DNA from: Acetobacteraceae bacterium | GTDB lineage: Bacteria; Pseudomonadota; Alphaproteobacteria; Acetobacterales; Acetobacteraceae | Reading direction: 5' to 3' | Assembly (NCBI GenBank): GCA_021732665.1 | Contig: JAKFUL010000010.1 | Location: 86,107 to 150,106 of the forward strand | Length of the DNA: 64,000 nt | Shown here: piece after piece, positions 1 through 8,345 of the stretch | How positions within the stretch are numbered: the first letter of the stretch is position 1 | How the letters are laid out: every line of letters starts with the position of its first letter | Notes under the pieces: model-generated | Seen by the model: only the letters and a program-made list of their open reading frames with translations | The model's database searches: none | Told to the model about the DNA's origin: nothing | Made by a program: the position numbers and the translations under genes

Positions 1-103
1 CCATGGCGACACGGCGGAGGCGCATATCCTGCATTACGCCGACCTCTTCGCGGCCGACCATGCGTTGCGCAGCCAGGGGCTTACGCCGTTCTACCGCCGA
101 TGA
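1..103 (+). CDS. C-terminal end of an unidentified protein (partial)
   Basis: An open frame enters from the left edge and stops at TGA 101-103, giving 33 residues that end in FYRR. The TGA overlaps the ATG of the next gene (ATGA), the usual sign of a cotranscribed pair on this chromosome. The stretch ILHYADLFAAD faintly recalls the last helix of HD-domain hydrolases, but the fragment is too short for a real assignment. Treat the function as unknown. Confidence 0.5.
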   Translation, partial: HGDTAEAHILHYADLFAADHALRSQGLTPFYRR

Positions 104-918
104 TCCGCGAGATGACCCACACAGAAGTGGCCATGGCCATCGAATGGGCCGCGCGCGAGGGCTGGAACCCGGGCCTGGCCGACCTCGACGCCTTCCTGGC
201 CGAGGACCCGGGCGCCTTCCTGCTGGCAGAGCAGGATGGCCGCCCGCTCGCCTGCATCTCAGCCGTGCGCTACGGGGAAAAATTCGGCTTCATCGGCTTC
301 TACATCGCCGCCCCCGAAGCTCGCGGCCAGGGCCATGGCCTGGCGGTGTGGCAGGCCGCCATGCAACGGCTTTCCGGCCGGGTGATCGGGCTGGACGGGG
401 TGGTGGCGCAGCAGGCGAATTACCGCAAATCCGGCTTTTCCCTCGCCTGGAACAATGCGCGCTACATGTCCCCGGCGCCGAACCTGCCGCCGCCGCCCGT
501 GGGGTTGGTCCCGGCGGCCTCGCTGCCCTTCGATGATCTGCTGGCCTATGACGCCACCTGCTTCGGCCTGCCCCGCCCCGCCTTCCTGCGCAGCTGGCTG
601 GGCACGGCGGGGCATGTCGCCCTCGCCCTGCCCGGCCTTGCCGGCTACGCCGTCGCGCGGCCCTGCCGCGAGGGCAGCCGGGTCGGCCCGCTCTTCGCTG
701 ACACGGCCGAGGGCGCCCGCGCTTTGCTCTCTGGCCTCGCCGCCGCCCTGCCCGGCGCGCTGGTGCTCGATGTGCCGGAGGACCATTCCGAGGCCGTCGC
801 CCTTGCACAGGGCGCCGGCATGCAAAAGACCTTCGAGACCGCACGCATGTACACCGGAACGCCGCCGGCCATGGCCCGGGCCAGGATCTTCGGCGTCACC
901 AGCTTCGAACTGGGCTGA
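100..918 (+). CDS. GNAT family N-acetyltransferase
   Basis: A 272-residue protein. The first 125 residues form a GNAT acetyltransferase domain, with the acetyl-CoA binding loop at EARGQGHG (about residues 73-80) after the beta-strand FGFIGFYIAAP. The second half resembles the C-terminal domain of YitH/HolE-type acetyltransferases (Acetyltransf_18), which often accompanies a GNAT domain of this length. The substrate is unknown; such proteins transfer an acetyl group from acetyl-CoA to an amine. The ATG at 100 overlaps the stop of the preceding gene by 4 nt, which fixes the start and suggests translational coupling. It converges on the methyltransferase gene with no spacer at all. Confidence 0.85.
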   Translation: MIREMTHTEVAMAIEWAAREGWNPGLADLDAFLAEDPGAFLLAEQDGRPLACISAVRYGEKFGFIGFYIAAPEARGQGHGLAVWQAAMQRLSGRVIGLDGVVAQQANYRKSGFSLAWNNARYMSPAPNLPPPPVGLVPAASLPFDDLLAYDATCFGLPRPAFLRSWLGTAGHVALALPGLAGYAVARPCREGSRVGPLFADTAEGARALLSGLAAALPGALVLDVPEDHSEAVALAQGAGMQKTFETARMYTGTPPAMARARIFGVTSFELG

Positions 919-924
919 TCAGCC
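913..924. other. Perfect 12-bp palindrome holding two opposed stop codons
   Basis: GGCTGATCAGCC is perfectly self-complementary. It contains the TGA of the acetyltransferase gene (916-918) and, on the other strand, the TGA of the methyltransferase gene (921-919). The two convergent genes therefore abut with zero bases between them, and any transcription stop must lie inside the opposite gene or rely on this short symmetric site. There is no U-tract on either side. Confidence 0.6.
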
Positions 925-1968
925 GCGCTCCACCACGATGCCGATGGAGCCCGTCACATACCCCGCCACGTCCAGCTTGAGATGAGGCAGGTTGTAGGGC
1001 GGCAGGTCGATATGCTGGTCCAGCTCCTCGGCGCCGGGGTGAAAATTCACCGGCCAGGGCTTGTGCCCGGCCTCGACCAGGCGGGCGAGAAGCCGCTCGA
1101 TATCCTGGCGGCGGAACAGGCACAGGCCGGGCTGGTCGATGGTGTCGGTGTCCGAGCCCAGGTTGAATTCCGTGGTGTGCACGGCAAGGCCACCCGGGCG
1201 CAGCGTCGCCATGCTGTTTTCGATGAACCGCAGCCCATGCTCGATGGAGCCGAGATGTTCCAGGGCACAGGCCGACCAGCAGGCGTCGAAGGCCTGAAGG
1301 TCGGGCGGGATGGCGTTCATGTCCACCGGGCGGAAGCCGACCTGGCGGTCGAACGCCTCGCGCGCGAGGAGGTCGCCGCGAAACAACGAATCCGGCCCGG
1401 CGGCGAACTGGTTGGTGCTGTCCCAGCCCTGATTGGCGATGAGCTCATAAGGCGCGTCGGTGGCCAGCACCGAGACGCCGTGGAGGGCGAAGAAGCTGGG
1501 CAACGGCTCCTCGCCGCAGCCGAAGCCCAGGAAGCGATGGCCCGGGGTCAGCTTGCCCGCCCGCTCCAGCACCGCGCTGACCCAGGCCAGCTCCCAGGGC
1601 TTGCGGTGCAGATTGGGCTCCACCCCCATGCGGCCGCAGATCGCGGCATAGGCGGGCTCGCGCAGCTGCGCCGCGGTGCAGAGCTGGCTCACCGGCGCGG
1701 CCAGGCTCGGCTCCTCGAACCTCGCCTCGACGCCGGGGATGTGCATGGGCCGCAGCAGATGCAGCGGCACGGCATAATGCCGGCGCAGCAGGCCGCGATT
1801 GTTGTTGGCGAATTCCTCGCTGGCCAGGAAGGCATCGCGCAGCCGGCCGAGCGTGGCATGCGGCATGTGGTGATGCAGTTCCCGCTCGCCATCAGGCTCA
1901 CGGCCGAGGATGAGGCGGATGGCGATGCCGACATCCTCGGGCGTGAGAGGCTTCTCGCGCCAGTCCAT
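919..1968 (-). CDS. Class I SAM-dependent methyltransferase
   Basis: A 349-residue protein. The AdoMet-binding motif I appears as FLGFGCGEEPL near residues 146-156, and the post-motif region DACWSACALEHLGS near 230 resembles methyltransferases acting on sugars or other small molecules. The first 50 residues (LGREPDGERELHHH, then LRDAFLASEEF) look like the short DUF4214-type helical segment often fused to glycan or methyl transferases. Its ATG overlaps the typA stop in the string TGATG, so translation is probably coupled to typA. The acceptor cannot be told from sequence. The gene ends flush against the converging acetyltransferase. Confidence 0.8.
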   Translation of the reverse strand: MDWREKPLTPEDVGIAIRLILGREPDGERELHHHMPHATLGRLRDAFLASEEFANNNRGLLRRHYAVPLHLLRPMHIPGVEARFEEPSLAAPVSQLCTAAQLREPAYAAICGRMGVEPNLHRKPWELAWVSAVLERAGKLTPGHRFLGFGCGEEPLPSFFALHGVSVLATDAPYELIANQGWDSTNQFAAGPDSLFRGDLLAREAFDRQVGFRPVDMNAIPPDLQAFDACWSACALEHLGSIEHGLRFIENSMATLRPGGLAVHTTEFNLGSDTDTIDQPGLCLFRRQDIERLLARLVEAGHKPWPVNFHPGAEELDQHIDLPPYNLPHLKLDVAGYVTGSIGIVVERG

Positions 1969-3797
1969 CAGGCGGCGGCGCTCTCCGAACGGCGGGCATT
2001 CTTCTTGCGCTCGTTCGGGTCGAGGTAGCGCTTGCGCAGACGCACCGCACTCGGCGTCACCTCCACCAGCTCGTCATCCTCGATATAGGCGATGGCCTGC
2101 TCCAGGCTCATGCGCCGGGGCGGGATCAGCAGCAGCGCCTCATCCTTGCCGGCGGCACGGATATTGGTGAGCTTCTTTTCCTTGATCGGGTTCACGTCGA
2201 GGTCGTTCTCGCGCGAGTTCTCGCCCAGGATCAGCCCCTCATAGACCTTGTCGCCGGGGTTCACGAACAGCGTGCCACGCTCCTGCAGAGCGAAGAGCGC
2301 GTATTGCACCGCCTCGCCATCGGAGTTGGAGATGAGGCTGCCCTTCACCCGGCCCTCGATATTGCCGGCCCAGGGCTGATAGCCGGCGAAGAGCCGGTTC
2401 ATGATGCCGGTGCCGCGGGTGTCGGTCAGGAATTCCCCGTGATAGCCAATCAGGCCGCGGCTCGGCATGGTGAAGGTGATGCGCACCTTGCCGCCGCCCG
2501 AGGGCCGCATGTCCTGCATCTGCGCCTTGCGGATGGAGAGCTTTTCCACCACCACGCCGGTGTAGCTCTCGTCCACATCGACGAGAACTTCCTCGAAGGG
2601 CTCTTCCTTCTCGCCGGTTTCGGGGTTGGTCTGGGTCAGCACGCGCGGGCGGCCGATGGTGAGTTCAAAACCCTCGCGGCGCATGGTCTCGATCAGCACG
2701 CCCAGCTGCAATTCGCCGCGGCCCGCCACCTCGAAGGCGTCGGTCTCGGAGGAGACGCTGACGCGTATCGCGACATTGCCCTCGGCCTCCTTCAGCAGCC
2801 GGTCGCGGATCTGGCGGGAGGTCACCTTCTTGCCCTCGCGGCCACCCAGCGGGCCGTCATTGACGCGGAAGGTCATGGCCAGCGTCGGCGGATCGACGGG
2901 CACGGAGGGCAGCGGCGCGGCGACCGTGGGCTCGCAGATGGTGTCGGGGATGGTGGCGTCGGAAAGGCCGGCGATGGCGATGAAGTCGCCGGCCTGCACG
3001 CTTTCCACCGGCACCCGCTCCAGTCCACGGAAGGTCAGCAGTTTTGTCAGGCGGCCGGTTTCGATCTGGGTGCCATCGGGCCGCAGCACCTTCACCGGCA
3101 TGTTCAGGCGGGCGACGCCCTGCTCCACGCGGCCGGTCAGGATACGGCCCAGAAAATTGTCGTTTTCCAGAATGGCGGCGTTCATCGCGAAGGGCAGCGT
3201 GGCATCCAGCCCCGGCTCCGGCACATGGCGCAGGATCAGGTTGAAGAGCGCGGACAAATCCTTGCGCGGGCCGTCGATCGCCTCATCCGCCCAGCCCTGC
3301 CGGCCGGAGGCGTAGAGCATGGGGAAATCGAGCTGCTCGTCGGTCGCGTCCAGCGCGGCGAAGAGATCGAACACCTCGTTATGGACCTCGTCATGCCGGG
3401 CATCGGCGCGGTCAATCTTGTTGACGATGACGATGGGCTTGATGCCGCGCGCCAAGGCCTTGCCGAGCACGAATTTGGTCTGCGGCAGCACACCCTCGGC
3501 CGCGTCCACCAGAAGGATCGCGCCATCGACCATCGAGAGAATCCGCTCCACCTCGCCGCCGAAATCGGCGTGGCCGGGGGTGTCGACGATGTTGAGCTTG
3601 ACACCCAGCCACTCGACAGCGGTGCATTTGGCGAGAATGGTGATCCCGCGTTCGCGTTCAAGGTCGTTGCGGTCCATGGCACGCTCGGCCACCGCCTGGT
3701 TCTCGCGGAAGGTGCCGGCCTGCTTGAGGAGCTGGTCGAGCAGCGTGGTCTTGCCGTGGTCGACGTGCGCGATGATGGCGAGGTTACGCATGGACAT
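1968..3797 (-). CDS. typA: Ribosome-associated translational GTPase TypA/BipA
   Basis: A 609-residue GTPase that binds the 70S ribosome and helps assembly and translation under stress and cold. The P-loop is [10 protein letters not shown] near the N-terminus, G3 is DTPGHADF and G4 is NKID, followed by EF-G-like domains II, III and V and the TypA-specific C-terminus. Length fits the family (about 605-610). The frame is open for 52 more codons upstream, but those residues are not conserved in character. The ATG at 3797 (MSMRNLAII) has GAAGG about 8 nt upstream; a second ATG at 3791 is also possible. The gene overlaps the methyltransferase start by one base (TGATG). A hairpin covers its Shine-Dalgarno sequence. 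Confidence 0.97.
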   Translation of the reverse strand: MSMRNLAIIAHVDHGKTTLLDQLLKQAGTFRENQAVAERAMDRNDLERERGITILAKCTAVEWLGVKLNIVDTPGHADFGGEVERILSMVDGAILLVDAAEGVLPQTKFVLGKALARGIKPIVIVNKIDRADARHDEVHNEVFDLFAALDATDEQLDFPMLYASGRQGWADEAIDGPRKDLSALFNLILRHVPEPGLDATLPFAMNAAILENDNFLGRILTGRVEQGVARLNMPVKVLRPDGTQIETGRLTKLLTFRGLERVPVESVQAGDFIAIAGLSDATIPDTICEPTVAAPLPSVPVDPPTLAMTFRVNDGPLGGREGKKVTSRQIRDRLLKEAEGNVAIRVSVSSETDAFEVAGRGELQLGVLIETMRREGFELTIGRPRVLTQTNPETGEKEEPFEEVLVDVDESYTGVVVEKLSIRKAQMQDMRPSGGGKVRITFTMPSRGLIGYHGEFLTDTRGTGIMNRLFAGYQPWAGNIEGRVKGSLISNSDGEAVQYALFALQERGTLFVNPGDKVYEGLILGENSRENDLDVNPIKEKKLTNIRAAGKDEALLLIPPRRMSLEQAIAYIEDDELVEVTPSAVRLRKRYLDPNERKKNARRSESAAA

Positions 3798-3804
3798 ATG
3801 AATT

Positions 3805-3826
3805 GGGCCTTCGGGCGTGGAGGCCC
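3805..3826 (-). promoter_or_regulatory. Hairpin over the typA ribosome binding site
   Basis: GGGCCT at 3805-3810 pairs perfectly with AGGCCC at 3821-3826 across a 10-nt loop. In the typA message the 3' arm contains the bases of the putative Shine-Dalgarno GAAGG, so the 6-bp all-GC-rich stem could limit ribosome access. Six base pairs can also occur by chance in DNA this rich in GC. Confidence 0.35.
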
Positions 3827-3838
3827 ACCATGCCAAAA

Positions 3839-3861
3839 CCCGGGCCGCGGCGCGGCTCGGG
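3839..3861 (-). terminator. GC-rich stem-loop between amidohydrolase and typA
   Basis: CCCGGGCCGC (3839-3848) and GCGGCTCGGG (3852-3861) form a 10-bp stem with one G-T mismatch and a 3-nt loop. It lies after the stop of the amidohydrolase gene and before typA on the same strand. There is no run of U, so it may be a processing or Rho-linked site, or part of the typA leader. Confidence 0.35.
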
Positions 3862-3974
3862 GGGTGGAATGGCTGGCCTTGGGGCTTGTTGTGGCACTCC
3901 CTTAGCGATGCGGCGCGGGAAAGGCCAGCGCAAAAGCCAACCCCTGCGGGCATGGCTGTGGCGCGCGCGGCCCA

Positions 3975-5570
3975 TTACGCAACCACGAAGGAAGCCAGCC
4001 TTTCCATCGCCTCGGGGTATTTGTTGCGCTCGTAAAAACCCTTCAGGCGAGCCCAGCTCGGTGAATCCGGCGTCAGCCGCAGGAAGCGGGCCGCGTTGCG
4101 CCAGGCGAAATCCTCCAGGAACTCGTGATCCTGCCGGTTGACGAGCACGGCGTTGATGAGCGCCCGGGCGTAATCAGGCTCGCCCGGCTCGCGGCCGACC
4201 ATGGACCAGTCGGTGCCGAACATCAGGCGTTTCCTCAGGTCGCCAGCGGGGTCCGCCAGCAGCCGGCGCAGCTCGCTGATGGCCTTTGTTCTTTCCCCCC
4301 ACAGGGCCGCGGCAAAATAGCCGGCATCGGCATAGAGGTTGGGATAGCGCCGGCCGGCCATCATCTCGGCGATGGTGCCGGCCCAGGTCAGGCGGTTCCG
4401 CCCCTCGGCGTCGGCATTGGCCTTGTCCTCCTCCGGGTCAAGCACCCCGGCCAGGCCGCCGAAATGGGCCAGGTTGAGGCGCAGCGTGCGCAGCCCGTCC
4501 CGTTCCAGTACCTCACGCCAGTGGATCGGGTTCGCCCGTGCCTCATAGCGCCTATTCATGCCCTGCGAGGGCGAGCAATGCGCCATGACCGGCACATCCC
4601 ATGCCACCGCCCAGCGATAGAGTGCCAGCAGCACCTCATCCAACGCCGCGCCGAAACCGGTGGAGGAGGGCAAATCGGCCTGGGCCACGAGATAATCCGG
4701 GAATTCCTCGTCACCGAGTGCGGCGTTGTTGATCGCCCGGAAGCCCATGGGCGGATAGATCTTCACCCCAATGCAATTGCCCTGGCTGATGTGCCAGCGC
4801 AGGTCGCGGAATATCTCCTCGAACGACGCGCCCCGGGCGCGGCGCAGGACGGCGCGGGCGGGGTCGAAGCCGAAATAGGGGTGAACCAGCACGGGCCTGC
4901 GGCCACGGGCAAAGACCATGCTGATCTCCGCCATCAGCATGACCTGCTCATCCATCGGGCTGGATTTGCTCTGGGTGCCGGTGAAGGTGCCCTTGGGCTC
5001 CACCAGCCAGGAATCGAAATCCACCATCGAGGGCGTCAGCAGCACCAGGGGCGCGTTGCCGGGGCTGGCCCAGGGCTTGACGAAATGTTGTTGGTAAAGC
5101 CGGTCGCACAGGCCCAGCCGGCTGCCGCTCAGCATTTCCACCCAGTCGGTGACGGCGTGGCCGCGATCGGTCGAAGCCTCCGCCGACAGCTCGCGCTCGG
5201 CGGGATTGCCACCCATGATCTCGGCGAGGAGCTTCAACTCTTCATCGATGGTGACGGTCTGTGCCCGGGTCCATTCGCGGAAGAAAAACGTCAGCGGGTC
5301 CGACAGGGCGGTGGCGATTCGCCCCAAGGTGGATTGGCCGCCAATCACCACCTTCCGCACGAAGTCATGCGTCGGCAGGTCGGCCCCGTTGAACACGTGG
5401 CAATGGGTATCGATCCAGCGGCTGGCGGTGGGCAGCGTGCCGGAGACCGGCGGCGGCACCGCGGTGCAAGCCAGCAGGCTGGCCCCCGCCCCGACCTGCC
5501 CCAGCGTGGTCATCACCATGCGCCGTGACGCGGATGCCCGCATCGCCGCTTCGAAACAGCCCAGGCACAT
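3975..5570 (-). CDS. Exported amidohydrolase-family protein with Tat-like signal
   Basis: A 531-residue protein of the amidohydrolase_2 (PF04909) type. The metal-binding HxH is in IDTHCHVF (H56, H58), and the late Asp is probably in MFGTDWSMVG. The N-terminus has a twin-arginine-like SRRMVM and a hydrophobic stretch ending in LLAC (C35), so it may be a Tat-exported lipoprotein. The frame stays open far upstream, opposite the EamA gene, but that part is a shadow. The ATG at 5570 was chosen because AGGGG lies 6 nt upstream; 5543 is an alternative. The substrate is unknown. It is divergent from the EamA transporter. Confidence 0.82.
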   Translation of the reverse strand: MCLGCFEAAMRASASRRMVMTTLGQVGAGASLLACTAVPPPVSGTLPTASRWIDTHCHVFNGADLPTHDFVRKVVIGGQSTLGRIATALSDPLTFFFREWTRAQTVTIDEELKLLAEIMGGNPAERELSAEASTDRGHAVTDWVEMLSGSRLGLCDRLYQQHFVKPWASPGNAPLVLLTPSMVDFDSWLVEPKGTFTGTQSKSSPMDEQVMLMAEISMVFARGRRPVLVHPYFGFDPARAVLRRARGASFEEIFRDLRWHISQGNCIGVKIYPPMGFRAINNAALGDEEFPDYLVAQADLPSSTGFGAALDEVLLALYRWAVAWDVPVMAHCSPSQGMNRRYEARANPIHWREVLERDGLRTLRLNLAHFGGLAGVLDPEEDKANADAEGRNRLTWAGTIAEMMAGRRYPNLYADAGYFAAALWGERTKAISELRRLLADPAGDLRKRLMFGTDWSMVGREPGEPDYARALINAVLVNRQDHEFLEDFAWRNAARFLRLTPDSPSWARLKGFYERNKYPEAMERLASFVVA

Positions 5571-5717
5571 CGCCATCCCCTGCATTCCGCCATCCGGCGC
5601 AAGCTTCCAACATGGGACATGCAAAGCCAAATGATTTCGTTGCGACAGCAAAATTTTTTCACTGTTGTGCCGGCCCATGGCACATGGCACCGGGTGCTCC
5701 CCAGGAGATCGGATTCC

Positions 5718-6626
5718 TTGCTGAAACACACACCGGAAAGCCAAGGCCCGCCCGCCTCCGCCACGGTCGTCGGCGTCGCCCTGCAGCTGACCGCCCTGGT
5801 CCTCTTCGTCTGCATGGACACGGTCTTCAAGCTGCTCACCGCCCGATTCGCCGTACCGCAACTCGCCTGGTCGCGCTTCTTCTTCTCCGCCGTCACGGTC
5901 TGGCTGTTCTTCTGGCTGACGACGAAGGGGCGCGTGCCCTGGCGTTCGCGGGCGCCGGGGCTGCAGGCGTTGCGCAGCCTCACCCTGGCCGGCTGCACCT
6001 TCTTCTTCTCCTCGGCACTGGTATTCCTGCCGCTGGCCGACACCACGGCGGTGAATTTCGCGGCCCCGCTGATCAGCGTGGCGGCGGCGGCCTTCTTCCT
6101 GAAGGAGCAGGTCTCTCCCCGGCGCTGGCTGGGGGTGGGGGTGGGGCTGCTGGGCGTGATGTTGGCGGTGCGGCCACCCTTCATCACCGGCGAGGCGCCG
6201 CCACACCCCGCCTATCTGCTGCCCCTGGGCTCGGCCACGCTCTTCGCCCTCTACGCCATCCTCACCCGCAAGCTGGCGGCGCGCGACGACCCGCGCACCA
6301 CCATCCTGCACACCGGCCTGGCGGCAACCCTGGTTTCCTCGCTCGCGCTGCCCTTCGTCTGGGTCTGGCCCAGCGGGGTGGAGTGGATGCTGCTGGTGGC
6401 ACTCGGCGTGATCGGCGGCGCCAGCCACGGGCTGCTGGTGCTGGCCTATGCCAGAGCACCAGTCTCGCTATTGGCGCCGCTGTCCTATTCCCAGCTGATC
6501 TGGGCGGGGATCGCCGGGCTGCTGGTCTTCGGCGACCTGCCCGATCGCTGGACCCTGCTGGGCGCCGCGGTGATCTTCGTCGGCGGCGTCCTGGCGGTCA
6601 TCCCGGAACGGCGAAAGCCAGACTGA
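5718..6626 (+). CDS. EamA/DMT family transporter
   Basis: A membrane protein of 302 residues if it starts at TTG 5718, which has AGGAG ten bases upstream; an upstream ATG at 5619 would add 33 residues that do not look like a membrane protein. It shows the two EamA repeats with about ten transmembrane helices, for example VALQLTALVLFVCMD near the start and LLGAAVIFVGGVLAV at the end. EamA proteins are drug/metabolite-superfamily carriers, usually exporters of amino acids, nucleotides or similar solutes. The 147-bp region to the divergent amidohydrolase is relatively AT-rich and should contain both promoters. Confidence 0.85.
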   Translation: MLKHTPESQGPPASATVVGVALQLTALVLFVCMDTVFKLLTARFAVPQLAWSRFFFSAVTVWLFFWLTTKGRVPWRSRAPGLQALRSLTLAGCTFFFSSALVFLPLADTTAVNFAAPLISVAAAAFFLKEQVSPRRWLGVGVGLLGVMLAVRPPFITGEAPPHPAYLLPLGSATLFALYAILTRKLAARDDPRTTILHTGLAATLVSSLALPFVWVWPSGVEWMLLVALGVIGGASHGLLVLAYARAPVSLLAPLSYSQLIWAGIAGLLVFGDLPDRWTLLGAAVIFVGGVLAVIPERRKPD

Positions 6627-6666
6627 AACACTACGGCAATCAACCTGAAACCATCTGGACATGAAA

Positions 6667-6699
6667 CCGCGGCGGCGCTACCCCCAATTCTCGCCGCGG
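6667..6699 (+). promoter_or_regulatory. Stem-loop just upstream of the pmtA ribosome binding site
   Basis: CCGCGGCG (6667-6674) and CGCCGCGG (6692-6699) are perfect 8-bp complementary arms around a 17-nt loop. The 3' arm runs into GGAAGGAAG, the likely Shine-Dalgarno region of pmtA (start 6716). It could end transcripts from the EamA gene or influence pmtA translation. No U-tract follows. Confidence 0.4.
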
Positions 6700-6715
6700 A
6701 AGGAAGCCTCGCCCC

Positions 6716-7384
6716 ATGTCCAGCATTGGCCTGACCCAGGACAGGGACCACCCGCGCGCTGCCCTCGATGCCGCCTCGGTGCGTGACGCCTATCGCCGCT
6801 GGGCTGGGGTCTACGACATTGTGTTCGGTGGCGTCTCGGCCTTCGGTCGCAGGCGCGCGGTCGCCGCGGTGAACCTGCTGCCCGGGCCGCGCGTGCTGGA
6901 AGTCGGCGTGGGCACCGGCCTGGCGCTGGAACATTACCGCGCCGATCTCGACGTGGTCGGCATCGACCTCTCCCGCGAGATGCTGCTGAAGGCGCAGGAG
7001 AAGGTGGCGGAGCAGCGCATGGGAAATGTGCGCGGGTTGCTGGAGATGGACGCCGAGAACATGGCCTTCGACACCGGCAGCTTCGACGTCGCGGTGGCGA
7101 TGTTCACGGCCTCGGTCGTGCCGGATGCGAAGAAGCTGTTTGCCGAAATGTCGCGTGTGGTCCGCCCCGGTGGCCACCTGCTCTTCGTCAATCATTTCGC
7201 GGCCGAGGGCGGCTTCCGCTGGTGGGTCGAGCGCAGCATGTCGCCGCTGGCCCGCGTGCTGGGCTGGCACCCCGACTTCATGCTGGAAGACCTGCTGGAC
7301 CCCGCCACCACCCGGGTGGAGGCGCGCGAGCCCTGCCCGCCGGCGGGGCTCTTCACCCTGGTGAAGGTGCGCAACGGCGGCTGA
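6716..7384 (+). CDS. pmtA: Phosphatidylethanolamine N-methyltransferase (Rhodobacter type)
   Basis: A 222-residue soluble AdoMet methyltransferase. The signature runs YRRWAGVYDIVFG (28-38), LEVGVGTGL (61-69), MDAENMAFD, VVRPGGHLLFVNH and then GWHPDF, which together match the Rhodobacter-type PmtA rather than the ubiquinone/menaquinone MenG group. PmtA methylates phosphatidylethanolamine three times to make phosphatidylcholine at the inner membrane. A hairpin and a GGAAGGAAG ribosome binding region precede the ATG. It converges with the cupin gene across a short palindrome. The family is well supported; the exact lipid activity is inferred. Confidence 0.8.
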   Translation: MSSIGLTQDRDHPRAALDAASVRDAYRRWAGVYDIVFGGVSAFGRRRAVAAVNLLPGPRVLEVGVGTGLALEHYRADLDVVGIDLSREMLLKAQEKVAEQRMGNVRGLLEMDAENMAFDTGSFDVAVAMFTASVVPDAKKLFAEMSRVVRPGGHLLFVNHFAAEGGFRWWVERSMSPLARVLGWHPDFMLEDLLDPATTRVEAREPCPPAGLFTLVKVRNGG

Positions 7385-7397
7385 GCCCCCGGCTCAG
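7381..7397. terminator. Short palindrome between convergent pmtA and cupin genes
   Basis: CTGAGCC and GGCTCAG (7381-7387, 7391-7397) are a perfect 7-bp inverted repeat with a 3-nt loop, and each arm contains the TGA stop of one of the two convergent genes. It may act as a two-way 3'-end stem-loop. U-tracts are missing. Confidence 0.4.
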
Positions 7398-8200
7398 AAG
7401 CCGAAAGGGTCGCGCCCGCCGCGCAGCATGCGAACCGGCGCCTCCGACCACAGGATGAGATTGGCGCCAAAGCCCGAGTGCAGGCTGACCCTTGCTCCGG
7501 GTTCCGCCACGATGAAGCCGGCACCCTCCGCCCGCGCAGCCCGCCCGCGCGCCGGTTTCGCAACCAGGTCGCCGGCGACCACGAAGATGTCCAGGGGTGC
7601 CGCGGTCTCGAAAGCCGGGATCTCGCTGCCCGGCAGCATGGCCAGCATGCAGCAGCGGCGATCCGTGCCCGTGCCGTGATAGTCGAAGACCTCCCGGCGG
7701 GTGATGCCGGCCAGCCGCGTGGGCCGCGCCGGCAACATGGAAAGCGGCAGGTTGATGTCCGGCGGCATCTCCGGATTGGGGTTCACGATGGCGCCGCGCT
7801 GGCTGCCATGGTGGAGATCGAGTTCGGCAGGGGTCTCCTCGGGGTAGATCACCGGCGCCTCCAGCCGCGAGACCAGGGTGCAGCCATCATAGCTGATGGC
7901 GTCATGCGTGGCGCCCTTGAGGTTGATGCCGAAGCCCGCATTCATCGGCCCGGCATAGTCATCCAGGCTGCCGGCCAGGAAATAGGAGATCGCCGGCCCG
8001 AGATGCTGGTGCAGGCCCGAGCGTGTCATCGGGTCGAAGCCGATCAGGCCGAGGAAGCGGCCGCGTTCGCGATCGCCATAGACCATGGCCAGGCGCAGGC
8101 CCGCGCGCCCCGCGCTGGTCCAGGGCAGGTCCGCCTGCGCCCGGGCATAGAGCCCGCCCGCCAGCGCGCCCGCTGGAATGATCATGGGACTTTCCGGCAT
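7394..8200 (-). CDS. Cupin-domain protein (two cupin halves)
   Basis: A 268-residue protein with two beta-barrel-like halves. The first carries a cupin motif around GFDPMTRSGLHQHLG (about residues 54-68), with two His as possible metal ligands, then SYFLAGSLDDYAG. The second half has LAMLPGSEIPAFETAAPLDI. The arrangement resembles bicupin proteins of the ChrR-cupin or acetylacetone/hydroxyacetophenone dioxygenase-like type, but the second metal site is weak. ATG 8200 and ATG 8185 are both possible starts; only the second has a purine-rich GGAAAG upstream. Function is unknown beyond the fold. Confidence 0.65.
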   Translation of the reverse strand: MPESPMIIPAGALAGGLYARAQADLPWTSAGRAGLRLAMVYGDRERGRFLGLIGFDPMTRSGLHQHLGPAISYFLAGSLDDYAGPMNAGFGINLKGATHDAISYDGCTLVSRLEAPVIYPEETPAELDLHHGSQRGAIVNPNPEMPPDINLPLSMLPARPTRLAGITRREVFDYHGTGTDRRCCMLAMLPGSEIPAFETAAPLDIFVVAGDLVAKPARGRAARAEGAGFIVAEPGARVSLHSGFGANLILWSEAPVRMLRGGRDPFGF

Positions 8201-8345
8201 GGTCGCGGGTCCACCGTCTTGCTCCCGACATCATGAGCGAAGCGCGCCGCTTTCGTCACCCACCGAAAAACAGATCGTGGCGTTAACGGCAGCGTCACAC
8301 CAGGCCGCGCGGCGCCGGGCTAGAACGGCATTTGGAGGGACCATC

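Noticed and set aside
2304..3905. Long open frame opposite typA, and similar long frames opposite other genes
   Set aside because: In GC-rich DNA the strand opposite a gene stays open by codon bias; the translations are His/Gly/Arg/Gln-rich without family features.
5571..6428. N-terminal extension of the amidohydrolase on the minus strand (817 residues in all)
   Set aside because: The extra part is low-complexity Gly/Gln/Arg/His sequence lying opposite the EamA gene; signal peptide and ribosome binding site place the start at 5570.
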